NCBI RefSeq assembly: GCF_030814995.1
Contig: NZ_JAUSVX010000023.1
Coordinates: 1-64,000, forward strand
Length of the DNA stretch: 64,000 nt
Direction of reading: 5' to 3'
Source: Labrys wisconsinensis
GTDB taxonomy: Bacteria > Pseudomonadota > Alphaproteobacteria > Rhizobiales > Labraceae
Positions 9,093-19,790 of the stretch are shown piece after piece. A program made the position numbers and the translations under genes. Positions within the stretch are counted from its first letter, which is position 1; each line of letters begins with the position of its first letter. The notes beneath the pieces were generated by a model, which saw only the letters and a list, made by a program, of their open reading frames with translations, was not told the origin of the DNA and searched no databases.

Positions 9093-10301
9093 TCACCGTC
9101 CGCTGCGCAACCGCTCCACCAGCTCCGGCGTCGGATAGGAATCGGCCGGCAGGCCGAACTTCAGCTGCGCCTTCTTGACGCCGTCCCGCGTCACGGCGCC
9201 GAGCTTGCCGTCGACCTCGCCGACCTCGTAGCCGCCCTTGACGAGCAATTGCTGCAAGGCCTTGATCTCGCGGTAGTCCATCGGCGCCACCGGGCCGTTG
9301 CCGCGCGACACCGCCGGGGCGCCGGACAGCCGCGTGGCGAAATAGGCGGCGGTGGTGGCATAGATCAGCGACTGGTTCCATTTGAGATAGACGCGGAAAT
9401 TGGGGTAGGCGAGGAAGGCCGGGCCGTTGCGCCCCATCGGCAGCAGCAGCGAGGCCGGCATGGCGTCGGCGGGCAGCGCGCCGCCCGCCGCCTTGACGCC
9501 CCAGGCCGCCCATTGCGAGCGCGGATGCTCGATGGCGAGGTCCGCCTCCTCCCACCGCATCTCGGCCGGCACCCGCACCTCCTGCAGCCAGGGCTGGCCG
9601 CGCTGCCAGCCCAGGCTCGCCAGGAAATTGCCGGCGGAGGCCAGGGCGTCGGGCGTCGAGCGGATCAGGTCGCGCCGGCCGTCGCCGTCGAAGTCGACGG
9701 CATATTTGACGTAGTAGGAGGGCTGGAACTGAAACTGCCCGAGCTCGCCGGCCCACGGCCCGACCATCTCGGCCGCGGTCAGGTCGCCGCGCTCGATGAT
9801 CTCCAGCGCATCGAGGAGCTCGGCCCGGAACATCTGCGGCCGGCGGCAGTCATAGGCGAGCGTCGCCAGCGAGCGCAGCGTCGGCAGGTTGCCCATGACC
9901 GCGCCGAAATCGGTCTCCAGCCCCCAGAACGCCGCGATGACCGGCGCCGGCACGCCGTATTGCTGCTCGATGCGGGCGAAGATCCGGGCATTGGCCTTCA
10001 TCAGGCTCGCCGCCTTCTGCAGCCGGTATCGCGCCACCATGCGGCCGGCGAACTCCAGGAAGGTCTGGGAGAACACGCTCTGGCCGCGGTCGCGCGACAC
10101 CACGGCAGGATCGAAGGTGATGCCGTCGAGCGCCGCGGCGATCGTGCCCTGCGAGATGCCCTTGGCCGCCGCCTCCTGCCGCACGCCCTGCAGCCATGGC
10201 GCGAAGGGCTGCGGCTGGCAGCTCGCCGCCTGCGCCGGGCCGGCCGCCGTGGCGAAGGCGAGGAGCGCGCCCGCGACCAGTCCCCCTCCGATCCGTCCCA
10301 T
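9093..10301 (-). CDS. Lytic murein transglycosylase, MltB family, with C-terminal peptidoglycan-binding domain
   Basis: Periplasmic peptidoglycan lyase of the GH103 (MltB) type, 402 residues. A Sec signal ends near PAQAASCQP. The catalytic domain (about residues 30-320) has FWGLETDFGAVMG with the predicted catalytic Glu, and GELGQFQFQPSYY. A PG_binding_1 module (about 335-402, starting REIKALQQLL and including EVDGKLGAVT) ends the protein. There is no lipobox, so it is probably soluble. The ATG at 10301 follows GGGGAGG; an in-frame ATG at 10355 would place basic residues before the signal. The gene lies just downstream of tolB (57 nt), so it may be cotranscribed with the tol genes. Confidence 0.9.
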   Translation of the reverse strand: MGRIGGGLVAGALLAFATAAGPAQAASCQPQPFAPWLQGVRQEAAAKGISQGTIAAALDGITFDPAVVSRDRGQSVFSQTFLEFAGRMVARYRLQKAASLMKANARIFARIEQQYGVPAPVIAAFWGLETDFGAVMGNLPTLRSLATLAYDCRRPQMFRAELLDALEIIERGDLTAAEMVGPWAGELGQFQFQPSYYVKYAVDFDGDGRRDLIRSTPDALASAGNFLASLGWQRGQPWLQEVRVPAEMRWEEADLAIEHPRSQWAAWGVKAAGGALPADAMPASLLLPMGRNGPAFLAYPNFRVYLKWNQSLIYATTAAYFATRLSGAPAVSRGNGPVAPMDYREIKALQQLLVKGGYEVGEVDGKLGAVTRDGVKKAQLKFGLPADSYPTPELVERLRSGR

Positions 10302-10358
10302 CCTCGGCCTCCCCTGCCGCCTCTCCTGCCGGCCCTTCGGGCGCGGGGTCTCCACGGC

Positions 10359-11687
10359 CTATTTCGACAGGAGCGGCGACCAGGCCGGATCCGAGGCGAA
10401 GCCGGGCGTCGGCACGCGCTGCTCGGGGAAGCCCATGATCGAGATCTGCCAGAGCTGCGGCCCCTGGCCGAGGTCGCGGAAGAACATCAGGTAGAGCCCG
10501 TTCGGCGCCCAGGTTGGCCCCTCGTTGTGGAAGCCCTCGGTCAGCACGCGCTCGCCCTTGCCGTCCGGGCGCATGACACCGATGGCGAACTTGCCGGCGG
10601 CCTGGCGGGTGAAGGCGATGAGGTCGCCGCGCGGCGACCAGACCGGCGTGGAATAGCGCCCGTCGCCATAGGAGATGCGCTGGGCGTTGGAGCCGTCCGC
10701 GCCCATCACGTAGATCTGCTGGTTGCCGCCGCGGTCGGATTCGAACACGATCTGCGAACCGTCCGGCGAATAGGACGGAGCGGTGTCGATCGAGGAATCG
10801 TTAGTGAGCTGCTGCACGGCGCGCGACTGCAGATCCATCGCATTGATGTTGGCCGAGCCGTTCTGCTCCAGGCTCATGATGACCCGCCGCCCGTCCGGCG
10901 AGAAGCGCGGCGAGAAGGTCATGCCCGGGAAATTGCCGACCACCTCGCGCTGGCCGGTCTCGATGTTCAGGAGGTAGACGCGCGGGTCCGACTGCCCGAA
11001 CGACATGTAGGTCACTTCCTGGTTGGTCGGCGAGAAGCGCGGCGTCAGCACCAGGTCGTCGCCGCGGGTGAGGTAGCGCACATTGGCGCCGTCCTGATCC
11101 ATGATGGCGAGGCGCTTGCGCCTCGCCTCCTTGGTGCCGGATTCGTCGACGAAGGCGATGCGCGTGTCGAAGCAGCCCTTCTCGCCGGTCAGCGCCTCGA
11201 AGATGGCATCGGCGATGATGTGGGAGATGCGCCGCCAGTTGCCGGGATCGGCGAAATATTGCTGGCCGGCGATCTGCTGGCCCGAGGCGATGTCCCACAG
11301 GCGGAACTGCGCCCGAAGGCGCCCGTCGCCCTCCTTCGACACGCGCCCGGCCACCAGGGCCTGGGTGTTGATCACCCGCCAGTCCTGGAAGCGCGGCGCC
11401 GCGTCGGGGTTGGTGACCTGCTCGATGAAGGCCTTGCGGTCCACCGGCTGGAACAGGCCGGAGCGCTTGAGGTCGTTGGTGATCACCCCCGACACGTCGG
11501 TGCCGGACTTGTCGCCGGCGACGAAGTCGGTGACGGCGATCGAGATCGGCTGGATCGAGCCTTGGGTGATGTCGACATGCAGGCGCCCGCTCTCCTGGGC
11601 ACGCGCAGGAGAGCGGAAGCCGACCGCGGCGGCAGCGGCCATGCCCGAAAGGAAGGTTCGGCGGGTGGGGATGAGGAGGGTCATCAT
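10359..11687 (-). CDS. tolB: Tol-Pal system protein TolB
   Basis: Periplasmic beta-propeller that binds Pal and TolA. The 442-residue product has an N-terminal domain (about 35-165) and a C-terminal six-bladed propeller with repeated blades such as [23 protein letters not shown] and [11 protein letters not shown]. The signal region reads [17 protein letters not shown], a twin-arginine-like motif ending ARAQ. The start is one of two adjacent ATGs (11685-11687 and 11682-11684); upstream in-frame sequence overlaps the preceding gene. No strong Shine-Dalgarno sequence is visible. It lies 34 nt after the TolA-domain lipoprotein gene. Confidence 0.93.
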   Translation of the reverse strand: MMTLLIPTRRTFLSGMAAAAAVGFRSPARAQESGRLHVDITQGSIQPISIAVTDFVAGDKSGTDVSGVITNDLKRSGLFQPVDRKAFIEQVTNPDAAPRFQDWRVINTQALVAGRVSKEGDGRLRAQFRLWDIASGQQIAGQQYFADPGNWRRISHIIADAIFEALTGEKGCFDTRIAFVDESGTKEARRKRLAIMDQDGANVRYLTRGDDLVLTPRFSPTNQEVTYMSFGQSDPRVYLLNIETGQREVVGNFPGMTFSPRFSPDGRRVIMSLEQNGSANINAMDLQSRAVQQLTNDSSIDTAPSYSPDGSQIVFESDRGGNQQIYVMGADGSNAQRISYGDGRYSTPVWSPRGDLIAFTRQAAGKFAIGVMRPDGKGERVLTEGFHNEGPTWAPNGLYLMFFRDLGQGPQLWQISIMGFPEQRVPTPGFASDPAWSPLLSK

Positions 11688-11721
11688 CGGGCTCGGAAGG
11701 ACTGTCGCGGCCGTCGCCGGT

Positions 11722-12159
11722 CTAGACATGAGGGTCGAAGGTGATCTCGATCGCTTTCCAGGAGGCATAGAGATCGGGCGGAAGTTTGAGCGGATCCTCG
11801 GCGGTGACGCAACGTTCGACGGCATTGACCGCAGCTTTCGCAAGCGCCGGCCCGTCGGGCGTCGCAGGATATTGCAGAACCTGCGGCTTGCCCGCCAACA
11901 TACCGTCCCTGTTTAGGTCGACGGCGAGGAGCACCCGGTACGCGCCAGTCGCATGCGGCGGATTCCAGCACCGGACGACGTGCCGTCGGATTGCCGCTGC
12001 GATTTCAGGCCGATCCCTCGGCCCCATTGGAAAGGACGCTCCCTCCTGGCATCCCAGCAGGGCGGCCGCCGCCATGGCGGCAGTCACGGCCATGCCGAAC
12101 AGCCGCCACCGGCGCGCCGGTTTCCGCGTCGTCACGACCGGAGCCATCCAACCCGCCAT
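11722..12159 (-). CDS. Small lipoprotein carrying a TolA C-terminal (domain III) homologue
   Basis: A gene of 145 residues between tolA and tolB. Residues 1-37 are a lipoprotein signal (basic KPARRWR, hydrophobic stretch, AALLGC with Cys37). The rest aligns with TolA domain III: HVVRCW against [15 protein letters not shown] against [29 protein letters not shown] against LKLPPNLYAGWKEIEVTFDP. Both TolA cysteines are kept (C64 and C117). Its ATG overlaps the tolA stop (TGATG), so it is translationally coupled. It lacks the TM helix and linker of TolA. A decoy, modulator or second Pal/TolB contact are possible roles. I know of no established name. Confidence 0.85.
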   Translation of the reverse strand: MAGWMAPVVTTRKPARRWRLFGMAVTAAMAAAALLGCQEGASFPMGPRDRPEIAAAIRRHVVRCWNPPHATGAYRVLLAVDLNRDGMLAGKPQVLQYPATPDGPALAKAAVNAVERCVTAEDPLKLPPDLYASWKAIEITFDPHV

Positions 12160-13367
12160 CAGCCGCCCATCTCGCGCGGGTCGAAGGTGACCTCGATCTC
12201 CTTCCAGCCGGCATAGAGATTGGGCGGCAGCTTCAGCGGGTTGGTCTCGGTGACGCAACGCAGCACGGCGCGCATCGCCGCATTGGCCGCCGCCGCACCC
12301 TGCGGCCCTGCCCCGTACTGGATCACGACAGGCTTGGCCGAGAGTGTGCCGTCGAGATTGAGATCGAACTGCATCGTCGTGATCAGCTTGCTCGGGTCCG
12401 CCGCCGGCGTCGGGCTCCAGCACTTGCCGACATGATCCTTGATCGCGCCGGTCAGCGCATTGCGCTCCGACAGCGACAGCTTGACCGAGGTGCCGCGCGC
12501 CGAGCCGAGCGCGGCCGTCGTCGAAGTCTGCGCGTCCGCCCTGGCGGCGCGGGCCGGCGGCTCCTTGCTGGCAAGGGCCGCGGCGGGCGAGCCCGGCTTG
12601 CTGCCGAGCAGCTTGCTGATGTCGGCGACGTTGAACTCGCGCTGCTTTTCCGCCGGCTTCGCCGGCTTGCTGTCCTGAGCCTCGGCCAGGGCCTCGGCGG
12701 CGAGCTTGGCGAGCTGGTCGGCCGCCTTCTTGTCGACGGGCTTGGCCTGGGCCGGCTTGTCCACCGGCTTGGGCGGGTCGGGCTTCTTCTCCTGGTCGAC
12801 CGGCTTGTCCTGGTCGAGCGCCTTCAGGGCGAGCTCGTCCAGCTTCTGCGTGTCGGCCTTCGGGATCGGCTTCGGATCGGGCTTGGGCGGCTCGACCTTC
12901 TTGGGCTCGGGCTTGGGCGGCTCAGGCTTGGGCGGCTCGACCTTGGCCACGGGCTTCGGCGGCTCGGGCTTGGCCGGCTCGGCCTTGGCGGGCTGCGAGG
13001 GCGGCGGATCGGGCTGCTTCGGCGGCTCCGGCGGCGGCGCCGGCTCGAGCTTGGCCTCCTGCTGGGGCTCGGGCGTCGGCGGGCGCGTCGGCGGCAGGGC
13101 GACGGCCTCGCGCTTGACGGTCTCGACCGGCGTCTCCTGCACGGGCGTCGCTTCCGCCACCTTGTCGGCGCGGGTCTGCGGCTTCTCCTGCGGCTTGGCC
13201 GTCTTCTCGCCCTTGGTGAGGGCGTCGAACTGCTGCTGGGTCATGATGTCGACCGGCAGGCTCTCCACCGCCGGCGGCAGGGGCTCCGCCCCGGGCAGGG
13301 CGAACAGCGCCGCTGCCAGGAGCAGGGCGTGCGTCGCCGCCGAGACGGGAAGCCCGTAGTCCTTCAT
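12159..13367 (-). CDS. tolA: TolA, inner-membrane-anchored energy transducer of the Tol-Pal system
   Basis: Product of 402 residues: one N-terminal membrane helix (about 8-27), a long periplasmic linker (about 60-260) built of PPKPEPPKP-like repeats with an Ala/Lys-rich helical stretch (about 210-245), and domain III (about 295-402). Cysteines 316 and 371 probably form the domain III disulfide. Known role: spans the periplasm and, powered by TolQR, contacts TolB/Pal. The ATG follows tolR by only 6 nt. Unusually, the linker is proline-rich rather than purely the long alanine-rich helix of the enterobacterial protein. Confidence 0.95.
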   Translation of the reverse strand: MKDYGLPVSAATHALLLAAALFALPGAEPLPPAVESLPVDIMTQQQFDALTKGEKTAKPQEKPQTRADKVAEATPVQETPVETVKREAVALPPTRPPTPEPQQEAKLEPAPPPEPPKQPDPPPSQPAKAEPAKPEPPKPVAKVEPPKPEPPKPEPKKVEPPKPDPKPIPKADTQKLDELALKALDQDKPVDQEKKPDPPKPVDKPAQAKPVDKKAADQLAKLAAEALAEAQDSKPAKPAEKQREFNVADISKLLGSKPGSPAAALASKEPPARAARADAQTSTTAALGSARGTSVKLSLSERNALTGAIKDHVGKCWSPTPAADPSKLITTMQFDLNLDGTLSAKPVVIQYGAGPQGAAAANAAMRAVLRCVTETNPLKLPPNLYAGWKEIEVTFDPREMGG

Positions 13368-13373
13368 GATCCC

Positions 13374-13820
13374 TTACTTCTCCGGGTCGGTGATCAGCGC
13401 GACCTTCTTGAAGCCGGCGCCGGAGATCCGGCCCATCACCTGCATCACCTGGCCGTAATTGACGGCCTTGTCGCCGCGCACGAAGACGCGCTCGTCATAG
13501 CCGGCCTGGGCGATGGAGGTGAGCCGCGGCACCACCTCGTCGAGCGAGACCTTGGTCTCCTGCAGATAGATGTCGCCCTTGCCGTCGACGGAGATCGTGA
13601 GCGGATCCTTGTCCTGGTTGAGGGCGTTGGCCTCGGCCTTGGGCAGGTCGAGCGGCACGCCGGCGGTGAGCAGCGGCGCCGCCACCATGAAGATGATCAG
13701 GAGGCACAGCATCACGTCGATGAACGGCGTCATGTTGATGTCGGCGATCGGCCCCTTGCGACGCCCGCGCTTGCGCCGGCCGCCGGATCCGCCACCCGTA
13801 CTCGCAACACTTGCACCCAT
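13374..13820 (-). CDS. tolR: TolR, ExbD-family proton-channel subunit
   Basis: Product of 148 residues with a Gly/Arg-rich cytoplasmic N-terminus and one TM helix (about 34-52, FIDVMLCLLIIFMVAAPLL). The helix carries the conserved proton-conducting Asp in PFIDVML. The rest is a periplasmic ExbD/TolR domain. With TolQ it converts proton motive force into TolA motion. GAGGAG precedes the ATG. It lies 12 nt after tolQ and 6 nt before tolA. Confidence 0.95.
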   Translation of the reverse strand: MGASVASTGGGSGGRRKRGRRKGPIADINMTPFIDVMLCLLIIFMVAAPLLTAGVPLDLPKAEANALNQDKDPLTISVDGKGDIYLQETKVSLDEVVPRLTSIAQAGYDERVFVRGDKAVNYGQVMQVMGRISGAGFKKVALITDPEK

Positions 13821-13832
13821 CGTTCAGTCTCC

Positions 13833-14558
13833 TCAGGCCGCCAGCCGCTCGTCGATCTGACGGGACAGGATGGCAGAGAATTCATCGGCAAAGCCTTCAA
13901 GCCGCGCCTGCTGCTTGACCACCTCGGCGTTGAACTTGTTGTAGGCGATGACGGCGGGAATGGCCGCCACCAGGCCCATGGCGGTGGCGAACAGCGCCTC
14001 GGAAATGCCGGGCGCCACCGCCGCCAGCGAGGTGTTCTTCGAGGCGGCGATCGACTGGAACGCCGTCATGATGCCCCACACCGTGCCGAACAGGCCGATG
14101 AAGGGGCCGGACGAGCCCACCGTCGCCAGGACGAGGAGCTTCGATTCGAGCCGTTCGACCTCGCGCTGGATGGTGACGTCCATCACCTTCTCGATGCGCG
14201 CCTGCAGGCCGAGGAAGGAGCGGCCCTGCGATTCCAGCGAGCGCTTCCATTCGCGCATCGCCGCGACGAACAGCGCCCCCATGCCGGTCGCCTCGCGTTG
14301 CGTCAGCGCGCGGTAGAGCTCTTCCAGGCTCTGGCCGGACCAGAAGGTCTGCTCGAACCGGTCCATGGCGCGGCGCGACCGCGTGTAGAGCACCGACTTG
14401 TCGAAGATGATGGCCCAGCACCAGATCGACGCGCCCAGGAGGCCGAGCATGACCAGCTTCACCACCCAGTGGGCCTGCCAGAACAGCGCCCATAGCGACA
14501 CGTCGCTGGCCGCCAGGGCCGTCGAGGCGATTTCAGGGGTTGCGTTCATGACATCCAT
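13833..14558 (-). CDS. tolQ: TolQ, ExbB/MotA-family proton-channel subunit
   Basis: Inner-membrane stator subunit of 241 residues with three TM helices. The first is near WVVKLVMLGLLGASIWCWAI; the second and third are in the C-terminal half, around GPFIGLFGTVWGIMTAF and ISEALFATAMGLVAAIPAV, which are family signatures. Two starts are possible: ATG at 14558 (used here, AGGA upstream) or ATG at 14549. In-frame sequence further upstream to 14720 lacks support. It heads tolQRA-lipoprotein-tolB. Confidence 0.95.
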   Translation of the reverse strand: MDVMNATPEIASTALAASDVSLWALFWQAHWVVKLVMLGLLGASIWCWAIIFDKSVLYTRSRRAMDRFEQTFWSGQSLEELYRALTQREATGMGALFVAAMREWKRSLESQGRSFLGLQARIEKVMDVTIQREVERLESKLLVLATVGSSGPFIGLFGTVWGIMTAFQSIAASKNTSLAAVAPGISEALFATAMGLVAAIPAVIAYNKFNAEVVKQQARLEGFADEFSAILSRQIDERLAA

Positions 14559-15044
14559 ATCCTCGTCCTGGCACCGCAGAGCCAGGATCGCGTCGATTGA
14601 AACGATGCGGGATCGCGGGGTCTTATTGTGCAGCGCAACAAAGGCCGACCCATAATCTCTTTCATCGCCGTTGAATGTGACCGCAGTACGGCGCGAGCCT
14701 GACGCCGCAATGGGCGGCACACCTGGGCTCTAAAGACGATTCCTGCGGTTAACAATCGGTTACACCTCTACAATTTTCAGATATTTGTCACTATGCTGCA
14801 CTGCAAAACGCACACCGCCGGCCGCCCGCAAAAGCAGGCCCCGAATGGAACCCGGATGTCATGGCCGAAACACGGTCAACCGTGATTCCCGGATTCAACG
14901 CTTTCGCCCGGCTTCTTTCAATGTCTTTGCGGCCGGCTGAAGGCCTGCTTTCGTTTTTGAACTGACCTGAGCTTATGGAGCAACAGTGAGGCCGTCGCCG
15001 GCTGGCCGCCTTTGCATGCCTATGCTGGGATTCGGCACCGCTCT
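14559..15044. other. ybgC-tolQ intergenic region with tolQ promoter candidates and a CtrA-like site
   Basis: The region is 486 nt long. Near 14749-14763 it reads TTAA-N7-TTAC, one mismatch from the CtrA consensus. On the minus strand TTGCAG, a 17-nt spacer and TATCTG (about 14785-14815) make a plausible sigma-70 promoter for tolQ. The separation from ybgC argues for a separate tolQ promoter. I see no gene in the stretch. Confidence 0.45.
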
Positions 15045-15485
15045 TCAGGCTTGCCGCCCGCGAGCCCCGCGCATTGCTTCGGGCAGGCGCTGCGGCCGTC
15101 CGCCACGGATGCAGACCACCAGCACGTCGGCGCTGGCCAGCACCTCGCCGTCCCGGCGCAACGCCTGCTCCAGCTGCAGCGAGGCGCCCGAGGCCGCGCC
15201 GATGCGCGTCTCCACCACGACGACATCGTCCATCAGCGCCGGCTTGAGGTAGTCGATCGTCAGCCGCCGCACGGCGAAGGACGTGCCGGTCTGCGCATGC
15301 AGCGCCTTCTGGTCGATGCCGAGCGCCCGCACGAACTCGGTGCGCCCGCGCTCGAAGAACCGGAGGTAGCTGGCATGGTAGACCACGCCGCTGAAATCCG
15401 TGTCCTCGTAGTAGACGCGCAGCGGCAGGACATGGCGCACGCCGTCGAAGGCGCCGCCGGCCGGGCCCTGAAAAATCTCGGTCAT
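15045..15485 (-). CDS. ybgC: YbgC-like acyl-CoA thioesterase of the Tol-Pal cluster
   Basis: Hotdog-fold thioesterase, 146 residues. The 4-hydroxybenzoyl-CoA thioesterase-like motif YEDTDFSGVVYHASYLRF contains the catalytic Asp. Family members hydrolyse short-chain or acyl-ACP thioesters and are usually the first gene of the tol-pal operon; here about 490 nt separates it from tolQ. The ATG at 15485 (MTEIFQGPAGG) is chosen because the upstream extension is unlike the family. No strong ribosome-binding site is visible. It is divergent from cpoB, 98 nt away. Confidence 0.92.
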   Translation of the reverse strand: MTEIFQGPAGGAFDGVRHVLPLRVYYEDTDFSGVVYHASYLRFFERGRTEFVRALGIDQKALHAQTGTSFAVRRLTIDYLKPALMDDVVVVETRIGAASGASLQLEQALRRDGEVLASADVLVVCIRGGRPQRLPEAMRGARGRQA

Positions 15486-15583
15486 GACGGGCAAATAGCA
15501 TGCGGCCGCAGGAATATTCAAAGTTTCGCCGAACTCGCGCGTTGTGCTATCGGACGAAAACCTTGCCGATCCGCTGGTCAATC

Positions 15584-16624
15584 ATGAGCCGCTCCATGCT
15601 TCGCTCCGCCGCGACGAGCCTCGCGATGATGTTTGTCTTGTCCGCCGCCCCGGCCCTGGCCGGGCCGTTCGATTCGACTCTGCTGCCGCCGGCGCCGGTC
15701 GGCGGATCGGACGGCTTCGTGCTGGCCCAGACCGACGGCACCATCGGCGACCTCGTCGCCCGCGTGCAGCGCCTGGAGGGGCAGAACCGCCAGCTCACCG
15801 GCCAGGTGCAGGAGCTGCAGAACCAGTTGCGCCGGGCGCAGGACGACTTCAACCGCTATCGCGAGGACACCGAGTTCCGGCTCCAGGCGGTCGAAGGCGG
15901 CAAGGGACCGGCGCCGCGGCCGCAGAAGAAGGTCGAGGCCGCCCCGCCCCCGCCGCAGCAGCAACAGGCAGGCCTCGGCGTGCCGCCCCAGACGCTGGGC
16001 ACCATTCCCGTCAATCCCGGCCCGCCGGCGCTCGATGACGGCGGCCAGCCCGGGCCCGACGACCAGCAGGTGATGGCCGATCCCAACGCCCCGATGACGC
16101 TGCCCGGCGGCGGCTATCCCGCCGACGGCCAGCCGCGCTCCTCGCTCACCCCGCCGGGCCTGCCGGGCGTCGCCGTCAACACCGCCGCTCCGCCCCCGCT
16201 CTCCCAGCAGGCCGCCCTCTCGCCGCAGGCGCCGGGGCCGCGCTCGGCGGAGGACGAATATTCGGCCGACTATCGCCTGATCGAGAGCGGCAACTACGAG
16301 GCGGCGGAAGCGGCCTTCCGCAAGTTCCTCGCCGCCTATCCCAAGGACAAGCGCGTGCCCGACGCCATCCACTGGGTCGGCGAGAGCCTGTTCCAGCGCA
16401 AGCAGTACCGCGACGCCGCCGAGCAGTTCCTCACCGTGACCAAGAACTATTCGGGCTATCGCCGTGCGCCCTCGAGCATGTACCGCCTCGGCATGTCGCT
16501 GGCCGCTCTCGGCGAGAAGGAGGCGGCCTGCGCCACCTTCCAGGAGATCGGCCGCAAATATCCCAACGCCGCCGCCACGGTGAAGAGCGGCGTGCAGCGC
16601 GAGACCCAGCGCAACGGCTGCTGA
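15584..16624 (+). CDS. cpoB: Tol-Pal system coordinator CpoB (YbgF)
   Basis: Periplasmic protein of 346 residues that in E. coli binds TolA and PBP1B and coordinates outer-membrane constriction with septal peptidoglycan synthesis. It has a Sec signal (cut near PALAG), then a coiled coil (about 48-95, VARVQRLEGQNRQLTGQVQEL in part). A long Pro/Gln-rich linker (about 108-225) and three C-terminal TPR-like repeats (about 230-346: YRLIESGNYEAAEAAF, FQRKQYRDAAEQF, LAALGEKEAACATF) follow. The linker is longer than in the enterobacterial protein. The gene is divergent from ybgC and followed 4 nt later by tilS. Confidence 0.92.
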   Translation: MSRSMLRSAATSLAMMFVLSAAPALAGPFDSTLLPPAPVGGSDGFVLAQTDGTIGDLVARVQRLEGQNRQLTGQVQELQNQLRRAQDDFNRYREDTEFRLQAVEGGKGPAPRPQKKVEAAPPPPQQQQAGLGVPPQTLGTIPVNPGPPALDDGGQPGPDDQQVMADPNAPMTLPGGGYPADGQPRSSLTPPGLPGVAVNTAAPPPLSQQAALSPQAPGPRSAEDEYSADYRLIESGNYEAAEAAFRKFLAAYPKDKRVPDAIHWVGESLFQRKQYRDAAEQFLTVTKNYSGYRRAPSSMYRLGMSLAALGEKEAACATFQEIGRKYPNAAATVKSGVQRETQRNGC

Positions 16625-16628
16625 CGCG

Positions 16629-17699
16629 ATGGCGCCGACGGGCGCGGCGGCGCCGGCCGGAGCCGCGATCGCCGACCCCGAGCTCGACGCGCTGCTGCGC
16701 GGCTTCGAGGCCCGCCCCGGCCTGGTCCTCGCGGTCTCCGGCGGCGCCGATTCGACCGCCCTCATGCTGCTGGCGGCGCGCTGGCGCGCCCTTGGCGGGG
16801 CGACCCCGATCATCGTCGGCACGGTCGACCACGGCCTGCGGGCCGAGGCCGCGGCCGAATGCGAGGCCGTGGCGGCGCAGGCGGCACGGCTGGCGCTGCC
16901 CTGCCGGATCCTGCGCTGGGCGGCGGCCAGACCCGCCTCGCGCCTGCAGGAGCGGGCCCGCGCCGCCCGCTACGCCCTGCTCGCCGGCCTGGCGCGCGAG
17001 GTCGGGGCCGATGCCCTGGCCACCGCGCACACCCTCGACGACCAGGCCGAGACCGTGCTGATGCGCCTCGCCCGCGGCTCCGGCATCGACGGGCTGGCGG
17101 CGATGCGGCCTTCGACCCCGCGGCTCGGCCTGACGCATCTGCGCCCGCTGCTCGCCTGCCCCAGGGCCGGGCTGGTCGCGACTCTGCGCGAGGCGGGCCT
17201 GTCCTGGGTCGAGGACCCCTCCAACGCCGATCCTCGTTTCGAGCGCGTGCGCGCCCGCCGCCTGCTCGCCGGCCTCGCCGGGGCGGGGCTGACGGCGCCG
17301 CGCCTCGCCGTGCTGGCGGCGCGGGCCGGCCGGGCGGCCGAAGCGCTGGACCGGACGGCGCGGGCACTGTTCGCCGAGATCGTCTCGGCCGACGGGACTG
17401 GCCTGCGTATCGCCGCAGCCGGCTTTGCCGCAGCCGCGCCGGAGCTGCGCCTGCGCCTGATCGCCCTCGCGGCCGAGGCGGTGGCGCCGGCGGCGACGGA
17501 CGAGGCCTATCCCCCCCGCCTGGAGCGGCTGGAGGCGCTGGGAGCGGCGATCGAGGTGGCGCGGGCGGCGGGCCGGCCGCTGCGCCGCAGCTTCGCCGGC
17601 GCCGTGCTCGGCCTGGACCGCAGCGGCGCCCTCGCCGTCGCCGCCGAGGGGCCGCGCCGGCGCGGCAGCGCCGTCAACGCCGCCGTAAGACGAACATGA
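16629..17699 (+). CDS. tilS: tRNA(Ile)-lysidine synthetase TilS
   Basis: Converts the wobble C34 of the CAU-anticodon tRNA-Ile to lysidine, changing codon reading from AUG to AUA; essential in most bacteria. The PP-loop SGGADST is at residues 37-43. VDHGLR, ATAHTLDDQAETVLMRL and WVEDPSNAD, all family-specific, follow in order. At 356 residues it lies toward the short end of the family. The cpoB-tilS-ftsH order is typical of Rhizobiales. The start is 4 nt after the cpoB stop. Confidence 0.94.
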   Translation: MAPTGAAAPAGAAIADPELDALLRGFEARPGLVLAVSGGADSTALMLLAARWRALGGATPIIVGTVDHGLRAEAAAECEAVAAQAARLALPCRILRWAAARPASRLQERARAARYALLAGLAREVGADALATAHTLDDQAETVLMRLARGSGIDGLAAMRPSTPRLGLTHLRPLLACPRAGLVATLREAGLSWVEDPSNADPRFERVRARRLLAGLAGAGLTAPRLAVLAARAGRAAEALDRTARALFAEIVSADGTGLRIAAAGFAAAAPELRLRLIALAAEAVAPAATDEAYPPRLERLEALGAAIEVARAAGRPLRRSFAGAVLGLDRSGALAVAAEGPRRRGSAVNAAVRRT

Positions 17700-17803
17700 C
17701 AATGCTTCACCTTGGCATTTGGCGCCCGCATGCCTAAATTACCGGGCGATGGTTGGTGGAGCTCCCGGCACCAGCAGGGCTGTCCGCCGCGAAAAGGCTC
17801 GAG

Positions 17804-19732
<1,929 letters not shown>

Positions 19733-19758
19733 GGCCGCGACGAACGAAACATTGCCGA

Positions 19759-19790
19759 GGGCGGGTCGCAGGACCCGCCCTTTGCTTTTT
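19759..19790 (+). terminator. ftsH intrinsic terminator
   Basis: GGGCGGGTC (19759-19767), loop GCAG and GACCCGCCC (19772-19780) form a perfect 9-bp stem followed by TTTGCTTTTT. It is 26 nt after the ftsH stop. Confidence 0.92.

Noticed and set aside
12640-13100. Dense short direct repeats, possible CRISPR or minisatellite
   Set aside because: They encode the PPKPEPPKP-type linker of TolA on the minus strand; spacing is irregular and there are no spacers or cas genes.
9249-14495. Two plus-strand open frames of more than 800 codons opposite the tol genes
   Set aside because: They are antisense shadows of the MltB-like gene and tolB, tolA, tolR and tolQ, arising from high GC at third positions; no ribosome-binding site or domain supports them.
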